Assembly (NCBI GenBank): GCA_001899805.1
Contig: MKWP01000002.1
Span: forward strand, 186,001-250,000
Reading direction: 5' to 3'
Length of the DNA stretch: 64,000 bases
DNA from: Lysobacterales bacterium 66-474
Lineage (GTDB): Bacteria > Pseudomonadota > Gammaproteobacteria > Xanthomonadales > Rhodanobacteraceae
Part shown: piece after piece, positions 36,226 to 45,648 of the stretch
Layout: each line of letters starts with the position of its first letter
Position numbering within the stretch: position 1 is the stretch's first letter
Program-made: the position numbers and the translations under genes
Notes under the pieces: model-generated
Databases searched by the model: none
What the model was told of the DNA's origin: nothing
What the model saw: the letters and a program-made list of their open reading frames with translations, nothing else

Positions 36226-38613
36226 TCACCAGCGATACGCGATGTTGCCGTACCAGTACGAGCCGTTGAAACCGAACGGCGACGACAGCGGATACGTCAG
36301 GATGCCGTGGTAGTTGTTGGCATCGTTGTTCTTCTCCGGGTATTCGTTGGTGATGTTGTTGCCGCCCAGCGTGAAGGTCCAGCGGTCGAGGTCGTAACTC
36401 ACCGAAGCGTCCAGCAGCGTGCTCGAACCGTAGGTCTGGTCGCCGGAAGGCGTCCCGCCCAGCGATTCCCAATCGCCGTAACGCGTGACCTGTCCGCGCA
36501 CACTCCAGTTGCCGAGGCTCCAGTCGGCGCCGACGAAAGCCTTGCTGCGCGGCGTCCCGACGGTGATGCGGCCCTGCTCGGCACGATCGATCACCGGCAG
36601 CGTCAACCCGGCCAGGCCCAGTTGCGGCGGGTTGGGTTTGATCGAACGGATGTCGGTCTTGTTCCAGTTGATGCCGCCGGTGAACTTGATTCGCGAGCCT
36701 TGCAGCTGCACCGGCCAGGTGCCGATCAGGTCGGCACCGCGCGTGCGGGTATCGACGGCATTGGTGAAGAAGCGTCCGCCGCTCACGAACGGGATGCCGA
36801 CCGAGGTCAGGTAGGTTTGCACCGCAGTGCCGACCAGGTTGCCGGAAAGGATGATGCGGTTGTCGATGTCGACCTGGTAGAAATCCAGCGTGACGTACGG
36901 CCCGACGGTCGGCGTGAACACCAGGCCGACGCTGTAGTTGCGCGATTTCTCGGGTTTCAGAGGCTGCGCGCCCAGCGCGACCGCGGCGGGGTCGGATGCC
37001 GGGAAGGTGCGGATGGTGTAGGGGACGAGGTTGCCGCTGCCGTCGTTGACGAAGTTGATCGCGGTCGAGGAGTAGAACTCCTGTTGCAGCGATGGCGCGC
37101 GGAAGCCGGTGGAGACCGTGCCGCGCAACGCCACCACCGGCGTGAACGCATAGCGTCCCGAGAGTTTCCATGAGGTGGTGTTGCCGAAGTCGCTGTAGTG
37201 CTCGTAACGACCGGCGAGGCCAGCCGAGAACTTGTCGGTGAAATCGGTTTCGAGGTCGATGTAGCCGGCGGTGTTGCTGCGCGAGTGCGAACCGGCATCG
37301 CCCGGCTGGTAGCCGGGGAACACCTGCGCGCCGGCGCCGAAGTACGACGGCGCGTCGCCGTTCTTGATCGCGAATTCGCCGTGGCGGTAGGCAAGTCCCC
37401 ACGCCACCGTCAGCGGGTGGTACCAACCGGCGTCGAAGTCGCGGCTGAAGTCGGCGTTGAATTCGTTCTGGCGGATCGTCAGCGTGCCGATGTAGAACGC
37501 GGTCGGCGAGGCGGCATCCAGCGAGTAGTTGAAGGTGTCGGTGGTGTGCAGCTTCCAGTGGCTGCCGCCGGTGGTGCCGCTGATGTCGTAATGCCAGCCG
37601 GCGATGTCGCCCTTGATGCCCAGCACCGTGGTGTCGTCGCGGATCGCGCTGTTCTCGATCGGCAGGTAGCCGTCCGGGTACACCGCGGCGGCGGCCGGCG
37701 TGCTGGTGTCGTATTGCGACAGCGAGCGGAAGAAACCGCCGGCCTCGACGTTGCGCTTGTTGAACACGCTGAAAGCGTACAGCGTCGCGTTCTCGCCGAG
37801 GTTGTACTGCGCGTTGACCGCGGCCTGCTTGGCGATTTCCTTGGGCAGCCCGTAGTGGAAGGTGACGGTGCCGTAGGTGGGGTCGCCCGGATAGCGGATG
37901 TCCGGGCCGGCGTGGTTGGTCGGGTCCTGGTTGAGGTAATTCGCCGACAGGTGCACCCAGCCGTTGTTGCCGAGCGCGAAACCGCCGTCGGCGCCGCCGC
38001 GCCAGGTATCGCCCTGGCCGCCGTCGTGCTGGCCGTAGCTGACATACGCGCCGCCATGATCGGCGCCGCCCTTCAGGATGATGTTGATGACGCCTGCGAT
38101 CGCGTCGGAACCGTACTGCGCCGCGGCGCCGTCGCGCAGTACCTCGACGCGCGCGATCGCGTTCATCGGGATCGCACTCAAGTCGACCGGCGAGGAACCG
38201 CGCCCGATCGAACCGTTGACGTTGACGATCGCGGTGGTGTGCTGGCGCTTGCCGTCGATCAGCACCAGCGTTTCGTCCGGTGCGAGGCCGCGCAGTTGCG
38301 CCGGCATCGACGCATCGGTGGCGTCGGTCAAGGACGGCTGCGGGAAGTTGAACGACGGCAGCAGGGTGCGCAGCGCGGTGGTGAGGTCCGGCGCGCCGGT
38401 GCTCATCAATTCCTTCGGCGTCAGTACGTCGATCGGCGCCAGCGAATCGGCCGCGGTGCGGTCGAACGCGCGCGTGCCGGTGACCACGATGGTCTGCAGC
38501 GTCGAAGGGTGCTTCTGGTCGTTGTTGCCGGTGTTGTCCTGCGCGAAGGCAGGCAGGCTGGAAAGTGTGGCGCAGGCAAACGCCACCGCCATGGCGAGTT
38601 TGTTCTTGTGCAT
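36226..38613 (-). CDS. TonB-dependent outer membrane receptor
   Basis: A 795-residue beta-barrel transporter for siderophores, vitamins or sugars. A signal peptide (1-25, ending AFA-QD) precedes the TonB-box-like TIVVTGTRAFDR, the plug domain (about 50-165) with TALRTLLPSFNFPQPS, LRGLAPDETLVLIDGKRQH and VEVLRDGAAAQYGSDAIAGV, and a barrel with the terminal YWYGNIAYRW. The strict plug sequence is of the type common in Xanthomonadales. No substrate-specific genes adjoin it, so the ligand is open. Confidence 0.94.
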   Translation of the reverse strand: MHKNKLAMAVAFACATLSSLPAFAQDNTGNNDQKHPSTLQTIVVTGTRAFDRTAADSLAPIDVLTPKELMSTGAPDLTTALRTLLPSFNFPQPSLTDATDASMPAQLRGLAPDETLVLIDGKRQHTTAIVNVNGSIGRGSSPVDLSAIPMNAIARVEVLRDGAAAQYGSDAIAGVINIILKGGADHGGAYVSYGQHDGGQGDTWRGGADGGFALGNNGWVHLSANYLNQDPTNHAGPDIRYPGDPTYGTVTFHYGLPKEIAKQAAVNAQYNLGENATLYAFSVFNKRNVEAGGFFRSLSQYDTSTPAAAAVYPDGYLPIENSAIRDDTTVLGIKGDIAGWHYDISGTTGGSHWKLHTTDTFNYSLDAASPTAFYIGTLTIRQNEFNADFSRDFDAGWYHPLTVAWGLAYRHGEFAIKNGDAPSYFGAGAQVFPGYQPGDAGSHSRSNTAGYIDLETDFTDKFSAGLAGRYEHYSDFGNTTSWKLSGRYAFTPVVALRGTVSTGFRAPSLQQEFYSSTAINFVNDGSGNLVPYTIRTFPASDPAAVALGAQPLKPEKSRNYSVGLVFTPTVGPYVTLDFYQVDIDNRIILSGNLVGTAVQTYLTSVGIPFVSGGRFFTNAVDTRTRGADLIGTWPVQLQGSRIKFTGGINWNKTDIRSIKPNPPQLGLAGLTLPVIDRAEQGRITVGTPRSKAFVGADWSLGNWSVRGQVTRYGDWESLGGTPSGDQTYGSSTLLDASVSYDLDRWTFTLGGNNITNEYPEKNNDANNYHGILTYPLSSPFGFNGSYWYGNIAYRW

Positions 38614-38751
38614 GGGTTGTCCCTGGTGTGGATGAAGAAACGCGACACCCGGCGCAACCCTCCCGTGACGTCTCCTTGACGTCGGCTACACGCGGCTCAA
38701 GCCGGGCAGGCTAAGCCCGGGCCCGGTCGATTGTCAAACAGGCGCGGGGTT

Positions 38752-39984
38752 TCAAGGCTCCCGCTGCGCACGCACCGCGGCGCGCAGCAGGCGCAACGCC
38801 GCGGGCGTGGTGCGCAGCATCGGCTGGAACGCCGGCGTGTCGGCCGGCGTACGCCGGAACACCCGGTAGCGCCACGCGGCGTAAACGGCGAGCGTGGCGT
38901 GGATCAGCGCGAACCACGCGAACAGCGTCCACGCGCCGAACGCGCCCATCAACCCGCCGGCGGCCAGCGGTCCCAGCGCCGAACCCACGCCGTACACCAG
39001 CAACACGCTGCTGCTGGCGGCGAGCAGGTCTTCGGGCGGCGCGTGGTCGACCAGGTGCGCGACCACGATGGGATAGATCGCGAAGCTCATGCCGCCGAAC
39101 AGGAACACCACGATCATTTCCGGCAGCATGCGACCGCCGAACACGATGCCCGCGATCGCCAGCGCCGCGGCGGCGGCCGCGACCAGCGCCAGCGCGATGC
39201 GGCGGTCGTGGCGGTCGGACAATCTTCCCAACGGCCACTGCAACGCCGCGCCGCCCACGATCGCGATGCTCATGTAATTGCCGATCGCGGCGGTGTCGAA
39301 CCCGCTGTCGCGCGCATACACGGGCAACAGGCCCCAGAACGCGCCCATCGCGAGGCCCGACAGCAGGGCGCCGAGTCCGGCGGTGGGCGCGACGTCGAAC
39401 AGCAGGCGCAGCTGCAATCGTGGCGCCGCTTGCTGCTGCGGCTGTGCCTGGCGCGTCGCCAGCACCGGCAGCGTGGACGCGCACACCAGCAGCGCGACCA
39501 CCGCGAACGGCACGAAGGCTTCGCCCTGGATGCGCAGCAACTGTTGGCCGAGTGCGAGCGAGCCGAGGTTGACCACCATGTAGGTCGCGAACACCGCGCC
39601 GCGCTTGCCGGCCGGAGCCTGGGCGTTGAGCCAGCTTTCGATCACCGCGTACAGGCCGACCAGCACGATCCCGGACAGCAGGCGCAGCACCAGCCATGCG
39701 ATCGCGTGGGTGCCGAACGCGTACAACAGCACGAGGCACGCCGCGCAGGCGGCGCAGAACGCGAACGCGCGGATGTGTCCGATCCGGCGCATCAGCGGCG
39801 GCATCGCGAAGGTGCCGATGAAATAGCCGGCGTAGTACGCCGAGGTCAAACCGCCCAGCAGGGTTTCGGGAAAACCCGCCGCGCCGCCGCGCAGCGGTAT
39901 CAACGTGTTCAGCAGGCCGACCCCGACCAGCAGCAGCGCGGTGCCGGCAAGCAATGACACGATGGGTCGCAGCGTTCGCAGCAT
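38752..39984 (-). CDS. MFS transporter, YcaD/UMF-like
   Basis: A 410-residue, 12-segment major facilitator. LTSAYYAGYFIGTFAMPPLMRRIGHIRAFA is the motif-A region in the first half, and QWPLGRLSDRHDRR its counterpart in the second half. RLLSGIVLVGLYAVIESWLNAQAPAGKRG matches the YcaD group. The ATG chosen has GGAG seven bases upstream and excludes a TTG seven codons earlier. Substrate unknown. Confidence 0.87.
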   Translation of the reverse strand: MLRTLRPIVSLLAGTALLLVGVGLLNTLIPLRGGAAGFPETLLGGLTSAYYAGYFIGTFAMPPLMRRIGHIRAFAFCAACAACLVLLYAFGTHAIAWLVLRLLSGIVLVGLYAVIESWLNAQAPAGKRGAVFATYMVVNLGSLALGQQLLRIQGEAFVPFAVVALLVCASTLPVLATRQAQPQQQAAPRLQLRLLFDVAPTAGLGALLSGLAMGAFWGLLPVYARDSGFDTAAIGNYMSIAIVGGAALQWPLGRLSDRHDRRIALALVAAAAAALAIAGIVFGGRMLPEMIVVFLFGGMSFAIYPIVVAHLVDHAPPEDLLAASSSVLLVYGVGSALGPLAAGGLMGAFGAWTLFAWFALIHATLAVYAAWRYRVFRRTPADTPAFQPMLRTTPAALRLLRAAVRAQREP

Positions 39985-40373
39985 GGCTCCGCAAGTTTCG
40001 CGCAAAGCGGCACTGTAACGCCCGCCGTGTGTCGGGGTCTGTTAACGCCATGCCGCGTGGTCGCGCCGTCGGCCTTTTGTCTGCAGGGCAAGGAAAAGTG
40101 AGGAGGATGTAGGTCGATACGTTGACGAGCGATGACACAGCCATGCGGGCAAATGGCCACGGCCCGGAGGGTTGCTCCGCAGCGGTCGCCATCCTTCGGT
40201 GCACGCCTTGACCATGGAACCACCATGGCGCTGCGGCGCGCGCCTCGTCTGGCAACCGCTGCGAAAGCAACGCGACTCGCGCGGCATGGCGTTGACAGGC
40301 TCCAGCTGTCTGAAGGCCGGCATCGACCCGCGCGCGATACACTGCCGGCGTGGCGACCCCGGCCCTCCATGCA
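39985..40373. other. Intergenic stretch between MFS gene and 5'-nucleotidase gene
   Basis: I see no gene in these 389 bases. The segment around 40080-40150 (GCAAGGAAAAGTGAGGAGGATG and following) resembles dispersed repeat sequences of Xanthomonadales in style, and TGGAACCACCATGG (about 40214-40227) is a short palindrome. No promoter can be assigned with confidence. Confidence 0.45.
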
Positions 40374-41291
40374 ATGCCGCGTCCCGGCGACAACAAGCTG
40401 GTCGTCGCGATTTCCTCGCGCGCGCTGTTCGACCTGACCAAATCGCACGCGTTGTTCGAGCGGGATGGGCTGGAGGCGTATCGCGCCTACCAGATCGCGC
40501 ACGAGAACGACGTGCTGCAGCCGGGCGTGGCGTTCCCGGTGGTGAAGAAACTGCTGGCGCTGAACCGCCCGGAACCGGACGCCCCGTACGTGGAGGTGAT
40601 CCTGCTGTCGCGCAATTCCGGCGACACCGGGTTGCGCATCTTCAATTCGATCCAGCACCACGGCCTCGCGATCACGCGCGCCGCGTTCACCTCGGGCGAG
40701 GCGACCAGCGAGTACATCGCGCCGTTCGGCGTGGACCTGTTCCTGTCGGCCAACGCCGAGAACGTGGCGCGTGCGTTGAACTCCGGCGTGGCCGCGGCCA
40801 CGATCCTGCCCTCGCAGGTACGCGACGCGCATCCCGGCCAGTTGCGCATCGCGTTCGACGGCGACGCGGTGATCTTCAGCGACGAGTCCGAACGCGTGTC
40901 GCAGGAGCAGGGCCTCGACGCCTTCCATCGCAACGAAACCGAGCGTTGGGACGAACCACTCTCGGGCGGCCCGTTCCGCAACTTCCTGGCGGCGTTGCAC
41001 CGCCTGCAGGCCGCGTTCCCGCCCGAGGACGCGCCGATCCGCACCGCACTGGTGACCGCGCGTTCGGCGCCCGCGCACAAGCGCGTGATCCTGACCCTGC
41101 GCCAGTGGGGCGTGCGCATCGACGAGGCCTTGTTCCTGGGCGGCCGCGACAAGGGGCCGTTCCTCGAGGCCTTCGGCGCGGACCTGTTCTTCGACGATTC
41201 GCCGATCAACGTGGAATCCGCGCGCCAGCACGTCGCGACAGGCCACGTGCCGCACGGCGTTTCCAACCAGCGGCACCGCGAAAAGGCCTGA
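40374..41291 (+). CDS. Cytosolic 5'-nucleotidase (cN-I/NT5C1-like)
   Basis: A 305-residue protein with the 5'-nucleotidase family signature: LVVAISSRALFDLTKSHALF at the N-terminus, VEVILLSRNSGDTGLRIFNS, IAFDGDAVIFSDESE (the HAD-like Asp pair), ALVTARSAPAHKRVI and FFDDSPINVESA. It probably dephosphorylates nucleoside monophosphates. The ATG at MPRPGDNK is preferred to a GTG eight codons upstream. Its stop lies 8 bases from the stop of the convergent exporter gene. Confidence 0.9.
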   Translation: MPRPGDNKLVVAISSRALFDLTKSHALFERDGLEAYRAYQIAHENDVLQPGVAFPVVKKLLALNRPEPDAPYVEVILLSRNSGDTGLRIFNSIQHHGLAITRAAFTSGEATSEYIAPFGVDLFLSANAENVARALNSGVAAATILPSQVRDAHPGQLRIAFDGDAVIFSDESERVSQEQGLDAFHRNETERWDEPLSGGPFRNFLAALHRLQAAFPPEDAPIRTALVTARSAPAHKRVILTLRQWGVRIDEALFLGGRDKGPFLEAFGADLFFDDSPINVESARQHVATGHVPHGVSNQRHREKA

Positions 41292-41299
41292 CGCGCGGT

Positions 41300-43072
41300 T
41301 TACGCCGCCACGTGCAGCGGCACCGGTTCCGGGCGGCCGCGACGGTCGTCGGCGAATTCGTCCTGACGGGCCAGTTGCGCGAACAGGCCGTTCCGCTGGA
41401 TCAGTTCCTGATAACGGCCTTGTTCGACGATGCGGCCGTGGTCCAGCACCAGGATGATGTCGGCGTTGCGCACGGTGGAGAGCCGGTGCGCGATGATGAA
41501 GGTGGTGCGGTTGCGGCACAGCGCATCCATCGCACGCTTGATGCGCGCTTCGGTGGCGTTGTCCAGCGCGCTGGTGGCTTCGTCGAGGATCAGGATCGGC
41601 GCGTCCTTCAGCATCGCGCGCGCGATCGCGAGCCGCTGGCGTTCGCCGCCCGACAACGAACGGCCGCGCTCTCCGATCGGCGTGGCATAGGCCTCCGGCT
41701 TGTCGACGATGAAGGCATGCGCCTGCGCCGCGCGCGCCGCGGCCTGCAGCGCATCGTCATCGGCATCCGGGTTGCCGATGCGCAGGTTCTCCTCGATGCT
41801 GCGATGGAGCAGCCCGGGTTCCTGGAACACCACCGCGACGTTGCGGCGCAGCGACTCCAGCGTCGCCGAGCGGATGTCCACGCCGTCCAGCGTGATGCGC
41901 CCGCGCGCGGGATCGGCCGCGCGATACAGCAGGCCGAGCGCGGTGGTCTTGCCGGCGCCGGTGGGACCGACCACCGCGACCTTGCTGCCGGGCGGAATGC
42001 GGAAGTCGACATCGTGCAGCGCCGCGCGGCCCGTTTCGTAGGCGAAGTCCACGTGTTCAAATGCGACCTCGCCGCGTACCCGCGGCAGAGCGATCGCGTC
42101 GGGCGCCTCGACCACCGACGTCGGGGTGTCCAGCACCTCGAAGAAATCGCGCAATGAATTCGACTGGAAGAACAGGTTGGAGATGAATTGTGCGAACTGT
42201 TCCAGCCGGCCGATCAGCATCAGCGCGAAGCCGACGAAGCTGACGATGCCGCCGATGCTGATTTCGCCGCGCGCGTGCAGCGTCGCGCCCAGCGCGAAGA
42301 TCGCGACCACCGTCAGGGTGCTGGCGCCGCGCGAGAACACCGACAGCGTGGCCCAGCCGTTCAACACCGGGTACTGCGCGGCCAGCGCCTGCGCCATCAG
42401 TTGCTTCAGCCCGTGCACTTCCTCGCGGGTGCGGGTGAAGCTCTGCACCACCGTGACGTTGCCGAGCACGTCACCCACGCGCGTGGAGATGCGGTGGTGG
42501 TAATCCTGCACGCGGTCCTGTGCGCGGCGGGTGCGGCGGATCGCGATCGCGTTGAAGGTCACGAAGCAGGCCAGCAGCGTGATCATCAACAGCGCCAGCT
42601 TCCAGTTCATGGCCAGCGCCACCGGCAGCATGACCAGGATCGCGAGCAGCGTGGTCAGGTGCTCGCGGAAGAAGCCCAGCCACAGCGCGGACAGGTTGTC
42701 CGAGCCGATGTGCATGATCCGCAGCAGCTTGCCGGTGTGCTGGTTGCCGTGGAACGACTGCGGCAGTTCGATCGCGTGCTCGAAGTAGGCGCGGATCGCC
42801 GCCAGCCGGCGACGGTGCGACATGCGGTCGGCGTGCAGCGACACCAGTGCCCCGACCGCGACGCCGACGAAGCCGACCAGCGCCCACGCGGCGATCAGCG
42901 GAGCCGGGTGCCCGTGCACGTTGCCGAGCGCGTCGATCACCTTGCCGAACAGTTCGGGTTCCAGGAACAGCACGCCGGCCAGCGCCAGGTTCGCGGCGGC
43001 CAACACGCAGGCGAGCACGCGCTCGGGCGCGAGCAGGCCGAGCACGCGCAAATAGGTGCGCAAAAGGGACAT
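41300..43072 (-). CDS. ABC exporter of the NdvA / glucan-export type
   Basis: A 590-residue half-transporter: six membrane segments (about 15-300) fused to an ATPase. The nucleotide domain has Walker A VGPTGAGKTT, the signature LSGGERQRLAIARA, Walker B ILILDEATSALD and the H-loop IIAHRLSTV. The N-terminus LRTYLRVLGLLAPERVLA and the FVTFNAIAIRRTRRAQDRVQ region resemble NdvA/ChvA, which exports cyclic beta-1,2-glucan. No glucan synthase is nearby, so the cargo is uncertain. A 49-codon upstream open frame is not conserved. Confidence 0.88.
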   Translation of the reverse strand: MSLLRTYLRVLGLLAPERVLACVLAAANLALAGVLFLEPELFGKVIDALGNVHGHPAPLIAAWALVGFVGVAVGALVSLHADRMSHRRRLAAIRAYFEHAIELPQSFHGNQHTGKLLRIMHIGSDNLSALWLGFFREHLTTLLAILVMLPVALAMNWKLALLMITLLACFVTFNAIAIRRTRRAQDRVQDYHHRISTRVGDVLGNVTVVQSFTRTREEVHGLKQLMAQALAAQYPVLNGWATLSVFSRGASTLTVVAIFALGATLHARGEISIGGIVSFVGFALMLIGRLEQFAQFISNLFFQSNSLRDFFEVLDTPTSVVEAPDAIALPRVRGEVAFEHVDFAYETGRAALHDVDFRIPPGSKVAVVGPTGAGKTTALGLLYRAADPARGRITLDGVDIRSATLESLRRNVAVVFQEPGLLHRSIEENLRIGNPDADDDALQAAARAAQAHAFIVDKPEAYATPIGERGRSLSGGERQRLAIARAMLKDAPILILDEATSALDNATEARIKRAMDALCRNRTTFIIAHRLSTVRNADIILVLDHGRIVEQGRYQELIQRNGLFAQLARQDEFADDRRGRPEPVPLHVAA

Positions 43073-43307
43073 GAGGCTGTGCCGTGGACTTGGAGACGCG
43101 CGCAGTTCAGCACTTCGATGCTGGCATTGCGCTGAATGCGGCGACGCCGGATTCAGGCGGCGTTGCCATGCCGGCCGGGCACCGGGCGGGTGCGACCGCG
43201 GCCTGGACGCTTGCCGCACGGGTTATCGAACCTGAGGCGAAAGGAATGGGCGGCGCCATGGCCGGTCCGGCTACAATAAGCGGCTCGCCATCACGTTTTT
43301 GCCCACC

Positions 43308-44480
43308 ATGTCGACCGCCCGCCTGAATGCCCTCGATCTGTACGACGTCCGCGCGCTGCTTTCCGACGAGGAACGCATGGTGCAGGATTCGGTTGCGCGC
43401 TTCGTCGACGACAAGGTGCTGCCGATCATCGGCGACTGCTTCGACCAGGCGCGCTTCCCGGCCGAACTGATCCCGGAAATCGCCTCGCTGGGTTTGCTCG
43501 GTGCGACGATTCCCGAAGAGTACGGCGGCGCCGGCATGAACCAGGTCAGCTACGGACTGATCTGCCAGGAAATGGAGCGCGGCGATTCGGGCCTGCGCAG
43601 TTTCGCGTCGGTGCAATCCTCGCTGGTGATGTATCCGATCTTCGCGTTCGGCAGCGAGGAACAGAAGCGCGAGTACCTGCCGAAGATGGCGGCCGGCGAA
43701 ATCATAGGCTGCTTCGGCCTGACCGAGCCGCACGGCGGTTCCGATCCGGCCAACATGAAAACCGTCGCGAAGCGGGACGGCGGCGACTGGGTGATCAACG
43801 GCGCCAAGATGTGGATCACCAACGGCAATCTCGCGCAGGTCGCGCTGGTATGGGCGAAGATGGACGATGGCATCCGTGGCTTCCTCGTCCCGACTTCGAC
43901 CAAGGGTTTTGCCGCGCAGGAAATCCACAAGAAGATGAGCCTGCGCGCCTCGGTGACCAGCGCGCTGTTCCTCGACGACGTGCGCGTGCCGGCCAGCGCG
44001 ATGCTGCCGAACGTGAAGGGACTGCGCGGGCCGTTGAGCTGCCTCGATTCCGCGCGCTTCGGCATCAGTTGGGGCCCGATCGGCGCCGCGCAGGCGTGCC
44101 TGAAGGAGGTGCTGGATTACACGCAGGAACGCGTGTTGTTCGATCGCAAGCTCGCAGCCAACCAGGCGATCCAGTTGCGGCTGGCCGACATCGCACGTCG
44201 CCTCACCACCGCGCAGCTGCTGGCGTTGCAGTTGGGGCGACTGAAGGATGCGGGAAAACTGCACGCAACCCAGATCTCGCTGGCGAAGTGGAACAACGTG
44301 CGGATGGCGCTGGACATCGCGCGCGAGTGTCGCGACATCCTCGGCGGCGCCGGCATCACCACCGAACATGTCGCGATTCGCCACGCGTTGAACCTGGAGT
44401 CGGTCGTCACCTACGAGGGTACCCAAACGGTGCACCAGCTGGTGGTGGGCAGGGAACTCACCGGCATCAACGCGTTCTAG
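43308..44480 (+). CDS. gcdH: Glutaryl-CoA dehydrogenase
   Basis: FAD enzyme that oxidatively decarboxylates glutaryl-CoA to crotonyl-CoA in lysine and tryptophan breakdown. The 390-residue chain has SVARFVDDKVLPIIGDCF, GATIPEEYGGAGMNQVSYGL, FGLTEPHGGSDPANMKT, and the catalytic Glu in SVVTYEGTQTVHQLVVGR. These blocks separate GcdH from short-chain acyl-CoA dehydrogenases. The ATG is preceded by a TTG three codons upstream. TACAAT at 43272-43277 is a likely -10 box about 30 bases before the start. Confidence 0.93.
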   Translation: MSTARLNALDLYDVRALLSDEERMVQDSVARFVDDKVLPIIGDCFDQARFPAELIPEIASLGLLGATIPEEYGGAGMNQVSYGLICQEMERGDSGLRSFASVQSSLVMYPIFAFGSEEQKREYLPKMAAGEIIGCFGLTEPHGGSDPANMKTVAKRDGGDWVINGAKMWITNGNLAQVALVWAKMDDGIRGFLVPTSTKGFAAQEIHKKMSLRASVTSALFLDDVRVPASAMLPNVKGLRGPLSCLDSARFGISWGPIGAAQACLKEVLDYTQERVLFDRKLAANQAIQLRLADIARRLTTAQLLALQLGRLKDAGKLHATQISLAKWNNVRMALDIARECRDILGGAGITTEHVAIRHALNLESVVTYEGTQTVHQLVVGRELTGINAF

Positions 44481-44621
44481 TGTGATCGTCCATGATCACT
44501 GCATCGCCGAGTGTTCGAGGATGAGACGGGCCTATAGGGTTCACCAGCACCAGAACGGGCTTCCATGCCCTGACTTTTCACAACAGCCGCTTCGATCGTG
44601 GCGCTGCAGCGGGAGATCGAT

Positions 44622-45059
44622 ATGAATCTTCGCAACAAGTGGCTTGCCGGCTTTGCGATCTGGGCAATGTTCGCTTCCGCCGGCGCGATGGCCGCAGTCA
44701 ACGCCAACGAGATGCATGTCGCGTTGACGTCGCTGAAGCTGGCGTTGGCCAAGATCGGTGTCGCGAATGCGATCCTGTCGAACCCGACGCCGCCGTCGAG
44801 CAACGCCGAAGCGCGCCTCGCCGCCCCGAACCAATTGGGAAGCCAGGAAATCGACTCGATCCTGGTCAGTGCGGGCGGGGTGATCAATGTCTATCTCAGC
44901 CAGGCGGTCGGCGTGGGCAACGGCATCGTGCAACTGGTGCCCAAGGTCGTCACCGACAAGGACGGCAAGAAGGGCGTGCAGTACACCTGCTACAGCCCCA
45001 ACATTCCGGACATCGCGACCGCGGCGCCGGAATGCACCTATCACCCGGCAGTCAAGTGA
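44622..45059 (+). CDS. Small exported protein with pilin-like C-terminal Cys pair
   Basis: A 145-residue protein of unknown function. The signal peptide (MNLRNKWLAGFAIWAMFASA, cleavage after AMA) is followed by a helix (NEMHVALTSLKLALAKIGVA) and a C-terminal part with VQYTCYSPNIPDIATAAPEC, a Cys pair 16 residues apart. The C-terminal layout recalls type IV pilin globular domains, but the prepilin Gly-Phe-Glu site is missing. GGGAG lies 7 bases before the ATG. No pilus genes are near. Confidence 0.75.
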   Translation: MNLRNKWLAGFAIWAMFASAGAMAAVNANEMHVALTSLKLALAKIGVANAILSNPTPPSSNAEARLAAPNQLGSQEIDSILVSAGGVINVYLSQAVGVGNGIVQLVPKVVTDKDGKKGVQYTCYSPNIPDIATAAPECTYHPAVK

Positions 45060-45078
45060 GCGGTTTGTGCCGGATGCG

Positions 45079-45648
45079 ATGCCATCGCCCGAACCCGTGC
45101 TGGAAACGGCACGGCTGATCCTGCGCCCGCCGCACGCCGAAGATTTCGAGGCGTGGGCCGCAATCGGACAGGATGAAGAAGTGATGCGGCACCTCGGCGG
45201 GGTGAAGAGCCGTTTCGCAGCCTGGAATCACTTCCTGGCTGCCGTCGGTGCCTGGCACGTACTCGGCTTCCACGCGTTTTCCGTGACCGAGAAGGGCACC
45301 GGGCGGTGGATCGGGCGGGTGGGTCCCCTGCACCCGGAAGGCTGGCCCGGCGACGAAATCGGCTGGACGTTCGCGCGCGAGGCTTGGGGAAAGGGCTACG
45401 CCACCGAGGCGGCGACCGCCGCGATCGACTGGGCGTTCGCGAACCTCGCCTGGACGCGGATCATCCACTGCATCGCGCCCACCAATACGGCGTCGCAAGC
45501 GGTCGCGACGCGGCTCGGTTCCACCCTGCGAGGTCCCGGACGCATGCCCGCGCCGCATGACCAGGATCCCATCGAAATCTGGGGCCAGACGCGCGAACAA
45601 TGGTTCTCGCGCCGTGCCGCACGCACCACTTCCATGCCATCCCAATGA
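45079..45648 (+). CDS. RimJ/RimL-type GNAT acetyltransferase
   Basis: A 189-residue acetyltransferase: LETARLILRPPHAEDFEAWA is the typical RimJ/L opening, and GDEIGWTFAREAWGKGYATE followed by AATAAIDWAF is the acetyl-CoA-binding motif A, with CIAPTNTASQAVATRLG as motif B. Targets of this group include ribosomal proteins and small molecules. The ATG chosen is 19 bases after the previous stop; its own stop overlaps the start of the E1 gene (ATGA), implying coupling. Confidence 0.86.
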   Translation: MPSPEPVLETARLILRPPHAEDFEAWAAIGQDEEVMRHLGGVKSRFAAWNHFLAAVGAWHVLGFHAFSVTEKGTGRWIGRVGPLHPEGWPGDEIGWTFAREAWGKGYATEAATAAIDWAFANLAWTRIIHCIAPTNTASQAVATRLGSTLRGPGRMPAPHDQDPIEIWGQTREQWFSRRAARTTSMPSQ

